Assembly: GCA_964641715.1 (NCBI GenBank)
Contig: CAZXMB010000063.1
Span: 1 to 16,048 of the forward strand
From: CAZXMB01 sp964641715
GTDB taxonomy: Bacteria > Desulfobacterota > BSN033 > UBA1163
DNA length: 16,048 nt
Direction of reading: 5' to 3'
Positions 13,661-16,048 of this stretch are shown here, in pieces (positions within the stretch are counted from its first letter, which is position 1; each line of letters begins with the position of its first letter). The translations under genes and the position numbers were made by a program. Under the pieces are notes generated by a model that was not told the DNA's origin, did no database searches, and was given only the letters and a program-made list of their open reading frames with translations.

Positions 13661-13705
13661 TGGATTAGTGTTTGGTTATTGAAATTTGGTTATCGGATAT
13701 TTTTC
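13661..13705. repeat. Short heptad-periodic tract at a gene end
   Basis: On the - strand this reads ATAACCA, AATTTCA, ATAACCA, AACACTA, ATCCATG. It encodes the tail I-S-D-N-Q-I-S-I-T-K-H of the upstream protein and spills into the gap before the activase gene. Confidence 0.6.
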
Positions 13706-14848
13706 CCTTTCCTTTTCTTTCTTCCATCACATCCCGAAACGCCTCCAGACGGGTGGTCAACCCCTCTCTCCCCGAATGCTCATCAAGAGAAAGGATGAGA
13801 AAGGGAGTGAAGGTCCCTTCCCCCCTCGTCTTTAACCTCCTTTTTACGAACTCCTGAAGGAGGGCATCGATTCCGCATTTAAAAGAGGTGAGGAAGACCA
13901 CTCCATCCACTCCTCCTGAAAGAAAGTGAAAGAGGGATCCGACGATCTCCCTCCCCGATGACCAGTAAATCTCTTTTGAAAGACCCGAGATCTGCCGGTC
14001 GATCTCCTCTTCGGAAAGAAGATCAGGGGTGAGGATCTTCATCCCGAGTCCTCTGGCGAAGGAGAGGATATCCTTATTGATGTCGCTATCAAACAGGTTA
14101 TAAGGGTGACCGACGAAGGCGACCCGAAACGAACCTGCTTCCATCTCTCCTCTGGAAGTTAATGGAGCAGAGACCTCCATCTGAAAGAGTTGTTTTAAAG
14201 GAAGCGCGTTGATCCGATCTCCCCATTCCCTCTTGAACCTCAAGGAAAAAGCCTCTGCCCTCTGAAAGNNNNNNNNNNNNNNNNNNNNNNNNNNNNNNNN
14301 NNNNNNNNNNNNNNNNNNNNNNNNNNNNNNNNNNNNNNNNNNNNNNNNNNNNNNNNNNNNNNNNNNNNCCGATCTCCCCATTCCCTCTTGAACCTCAAGG
14401 AAAAAGCCTCTGCCCTCTGAAAGGCCTCTTTGCTCTCTTTGACCGTAGCTCCCAGCCTCTGGCCTATCCGCAAGAAGGAGGACCGCAACGAATGTTCTCG
14501 GGTGCGAAGATCGATCGTTTCGTCAATAATCGGGACGCTCCCTTCAGTGGCAAGACGGATGATATCCGGTGCCCCCCGGAACTTAGGACACATGATGTAA
14601 CTCCGATCGAGGCTGACCAACCGGGGGATGAACAGGTGCTCCACACGGTCCTTCAATAAAACCGAATGGGTTACCAGAAGCTTCATGGGAAGACAGCTGT
14701 CCTCAAAATAGACGAGCTTTCCTCTCTTTCCCACCTCATCCGAACAGATGACCTTCCAGCCCAATGCCTCGAAGAAGGTCTTCCAGAAAGGAAAGTATCG
14801 ATAAAACATCAGGGCTTTTGGAATGCCGATGGAGCCTTTCTCTTCCAT
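13665..14848 (-). CDS. DUF2229 / acyl-CoA dehydratase activase-related protein, split by an assembly gap
   Basis: The N-terminal half has the DUF2229 opening: G-I-P-K-A-L-M-F-Y-R-Y-F-P-F-W, then E-D-S-C-L-P-M-K (Cys52) and I-M-C-P-K-F-R-G-A-P-D-I-I-R (Cys87). The C-terminal half has F-V-G-H-P-Y-N-L, F-L-T-S-F-K-C-G-I-D-A-L-L and L-S-L-D-E-H-S-G-R-E-G-L-T-T-R-L-E-A-F, as in proteins related to 2-hydroxyglutaryl-CoA dehydratase subunit D. As given, 100 N and a duplicated 55-base stretch interrupt it. Removing those 155 bases leaves 1029 bases, an intact 342-residue protein. The conserved cysteines probably hold an iron-sulfur cluster that receives electrons from the activase. It overlaps the gene upstream by 40 bases. 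Confidence 0.85.
14214..14423. other. Scaffold gap of 100 N flanked by identical 55-base ends
   Basis: N fill 14269-14368 exactly. The 55 bases before (14214-14268) and after (14369-14423) are identical. Two contigs whose ends overlap by a k-mer length were joined with a standard gap instead of being merged. The real sequence very probably has one copy and no gap. Confidence 0.93.
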
Positions 14849-15927
14849 TGTAACATCTCGACAAAGGCCTCGAGCAGGGTCTGAATTCGGCCTTCGATCT
14901 CCTGTTCGTCCAGGAGAAGGGTGAGGACAGGAATATCAACATCCTTTCCCACCCGGGTCAGAATCCCGGAGGCAGTGGTCTCCGGCATGCAGGCAAAGGG
15001 CATGAGATGAATGACCCCATCGTATCCCTCTCTGGACCTTAAGATCGTCTCCCCGATGGAGACATTACATTCCGCTCCCACATCATAACCGAGGTAAGCC
15101 TTCGAGGCCTCAAAAAATCGAATCCTCTCGGAAGCCTGGTCCGCCTTGTTCCTCCTCAGGCTCCTCAGGATATGGGTGGAGAACCAGGAGGAGCGGGTCA
15201 CCTCCGCTCCCAGTTCGCCTAATTTCTGTTCCACCCCCCGGTTGATATGGGGATCCATCACGGTGTAGAGTTCTCCCACGATCGCAATTTTTAAAGGCTG
15301 GCGAGAGGGATCCTGTTCCGTCTCCCGGAGGAAAACCTTACCCCTCCGGAGTGCCCCCTCCAGCGCCCGGGGAGTTCTGGCCTCGTCGACCCATGAAAGA
15401 ACCCTTCTGAGCCTCTTCTGGGTCTCCCCTTTCTTGATTTCCATTGGCCTGACCTTCATCGCCATCTTCTCCAGTGACTCGCAGGCCATCATCTTTTTCC
15501 ACCCCATATAAAGCCCGTAGGGGAAGAGAAGAATGTTTTTGAAGCTCAACTCCTTCTTCAGCTCTTTTGTCTCCTCATAATTCTTCCAGAGGGCCGGCCA
15601 GGTCAATCGAGGGGGGATCGTCAGCCATCGATAGTGAAGTCCCAGGTCATCGAGGATGACCTTCTGGACAAGGTCATAAAGCCCGAGCCGGCAGGGGGGA
15701 CCGCTGCCCACCATCACGATCGTATCCGCACCCTGTTCCAGGGCTTCGATAAAATTCCCCAGGATGATCTTAAAAGGAAGACAGATGCATTCATTGGAAT
15801 GCTGAACGCCTAAGGTAAGCGTTCTTCGGCTGGTTTCAGGGGGAAGGAGATAAGGAATGCCTGCGGTTTCTGCAATGGCCTTGCAGAAGATATGCATGGT
15901 GCCAAGATGAGGGAAAGTGACCTTCAT
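14809..15927 (-). CDS. DUF2229-related / HGD-D-like iron-sulfur protein
   Basis: The first gene of the - strand run encodes 372 residues. It looks like a paralogue or second half of the DUF2229 system: M-K-V-T-F-P-H-L-G-T at the start, N-E-C-I-C-L-P-F-K (Cys47, Cys49), G-S-G-P-P-C-R-L-G-L-Y (Cys79), G-A-E-C-N-V-S-I-G-E (Cys287) and M-P-F-A-C-M-P-E-T-T-A-S (Cys313). Near the end, L-L-L-D-E-Q-E-I-E-G-R-I-Q-T-L-L-E-A-F parallels the D-E-H-S...R-L-E-A-F block of the next protein. In large fused activases of clostridia these parts form one polypeptide; here the ATPase and the two cluster proteins are separate genes. The substrate is unknown. ATG 15927 has GGGG nine bases upstream. No convincing promoter was found in the 120 bases before it. 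Confidence 0.82.
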   Translation of the reverse strand: MKVTFPHLGTMHIFCKAIAETAGIPYLLPPETSRRTLTLGVQHSNECICLPFKIILGNFIEALEQGADTIVMVGSGPPCRLGLYDLVQKVILDDLGLHYRWLTIPPRLTWPALWKNYEETKELKKELSFKNILLFPYGLYMGWKKMMACESLEKMAMKVRPMEIKKGETQKRLRRVLSWVDEARTPRALEGALRRGKVFLRETEQDPSRQPLKIAIVGELYTVMDPHINRGVEQKLGELGAEVTRSSWFSTHILRSLRRNKADQASERIRFFEASKAYLGYDVGAECNVSIGETILRSREGYDGVIHLMPFACMPETTASGILTRVGKDVDIPVLTLLLDEQEIEGRIQTLLEAFVEMLQWKRKAPSAFQKP

Positions 15928-15999
15928 CCATGTCTACCCCATGATTGCATGAAATCTCTGTACTTGAAATTTTTAAAAACTTTTAAATCGATGAAGAGT

Positions 16000-16028
16000 G
16001 AAGCTCCCCGCCCACAGGGCGGGGCTTC
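16000..16028. repeat. GC-rich hairpin at the window edge
   Basis: GAAGCTCCCCGCCC (16000-16013) pairs with GGGCGGGGCTTC (16017-16028) around ACA, with a two-base bulge. No T-run follows on either strand, so it is a poor intrinsic terminator. The sequence resembles hairpins I associate with the ends of IS200/IS605 elements, but no transposase is in view. Confidence 0.6.
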
Positions 16029-16048
16029 CCGGAAAGGAAATCTCATTT

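Noticed and set aside
14214..14423. A genuine internal duplication in the DUF2229 gene
   Set aside because: Exactly 100 N and exact 55-base identity are signs of a scaffolding join; collapsing them restores the frame.
1..16048. CRISPR array, tRNA or rRNA genes
   Set aside because: No regularly spaced identical repeats and no tRNA- or rRNA-like sequence were seen; the periodic tracts have a period of seven and no spacers.

Overview
The window has two unlike halves that converge near position 4500. All genes from 1 to about 4470 are on the + strand. They are small accessory genes: a GH26-like lipoprotein, a restriction-modification pair, a BrnT/BrnA toxin-antitoxin pair and a YciI-like protein. 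Each is followed closely by an imperfect palindrome. From 4512 to 15927 every gene is on the - strand, in one tightly packed run of eleven genes that looks like a single operon transcribed right to left.

The + half is best read as integron gene cassettes. The clearest evidence is the restriction-modification unit: 9 bases at its left edge (1622-1630) are exactly complementary to 9 bases just after its last stop codon (3271-3279), and the palindrome at 3273-3330 has the size, AAC/GTT ends and single extrahelical base of an attC site. Weaker attC-like palindromes lie at 172-249, 1399-1476 and 4044-4116. No integrase gene is in the window. A decayed 3' end of a second GH26-like gene lies at the left edge, and an elaborate multi-arm palindrome at 1481-1624 sits between the GH26-like gene and the restriction-modification cassette.

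The - half reads, in order of transcription: two DUF2229 / 2-hydroxyacyl-CoA dehydratase-related proteins, a BadF/HgdC-type ATPase activase, an LpxL-type acyltransferase, an acyl carrier protein, a FabD-like acyltransferase, a hotdog thioesterase, three cobalamin-binding-type radical SAM enzymes and a FabG-type ketoreductase. This combines type II fatty acid synthesis parts with oxygen-sensitive radical and iron-sulfur enzymes. My inference is that it makes an unusual acyl chain in an anaerobe, carries it on a dedicated ACP, modifies it by radical chemistry and attaches it to a lipid. No ketosynthase or dehydratase lies in the window, so the pathway is incomplete here or borrows them from elsewhere.

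The organism is probably an anaerobic bacterium; a member of the Desulfobacterota (former Deltaproteobacteria) would fit the gene content and the short-period intergenic repeats, but this is a guess from style, not proof. The sequence looks like a metagenome assembly: a run of exactly 100 N at 14269-14368 is flanked by two identical 55-base copies. This is a scaffolding artefact, and collapsing it restores one intact gene.
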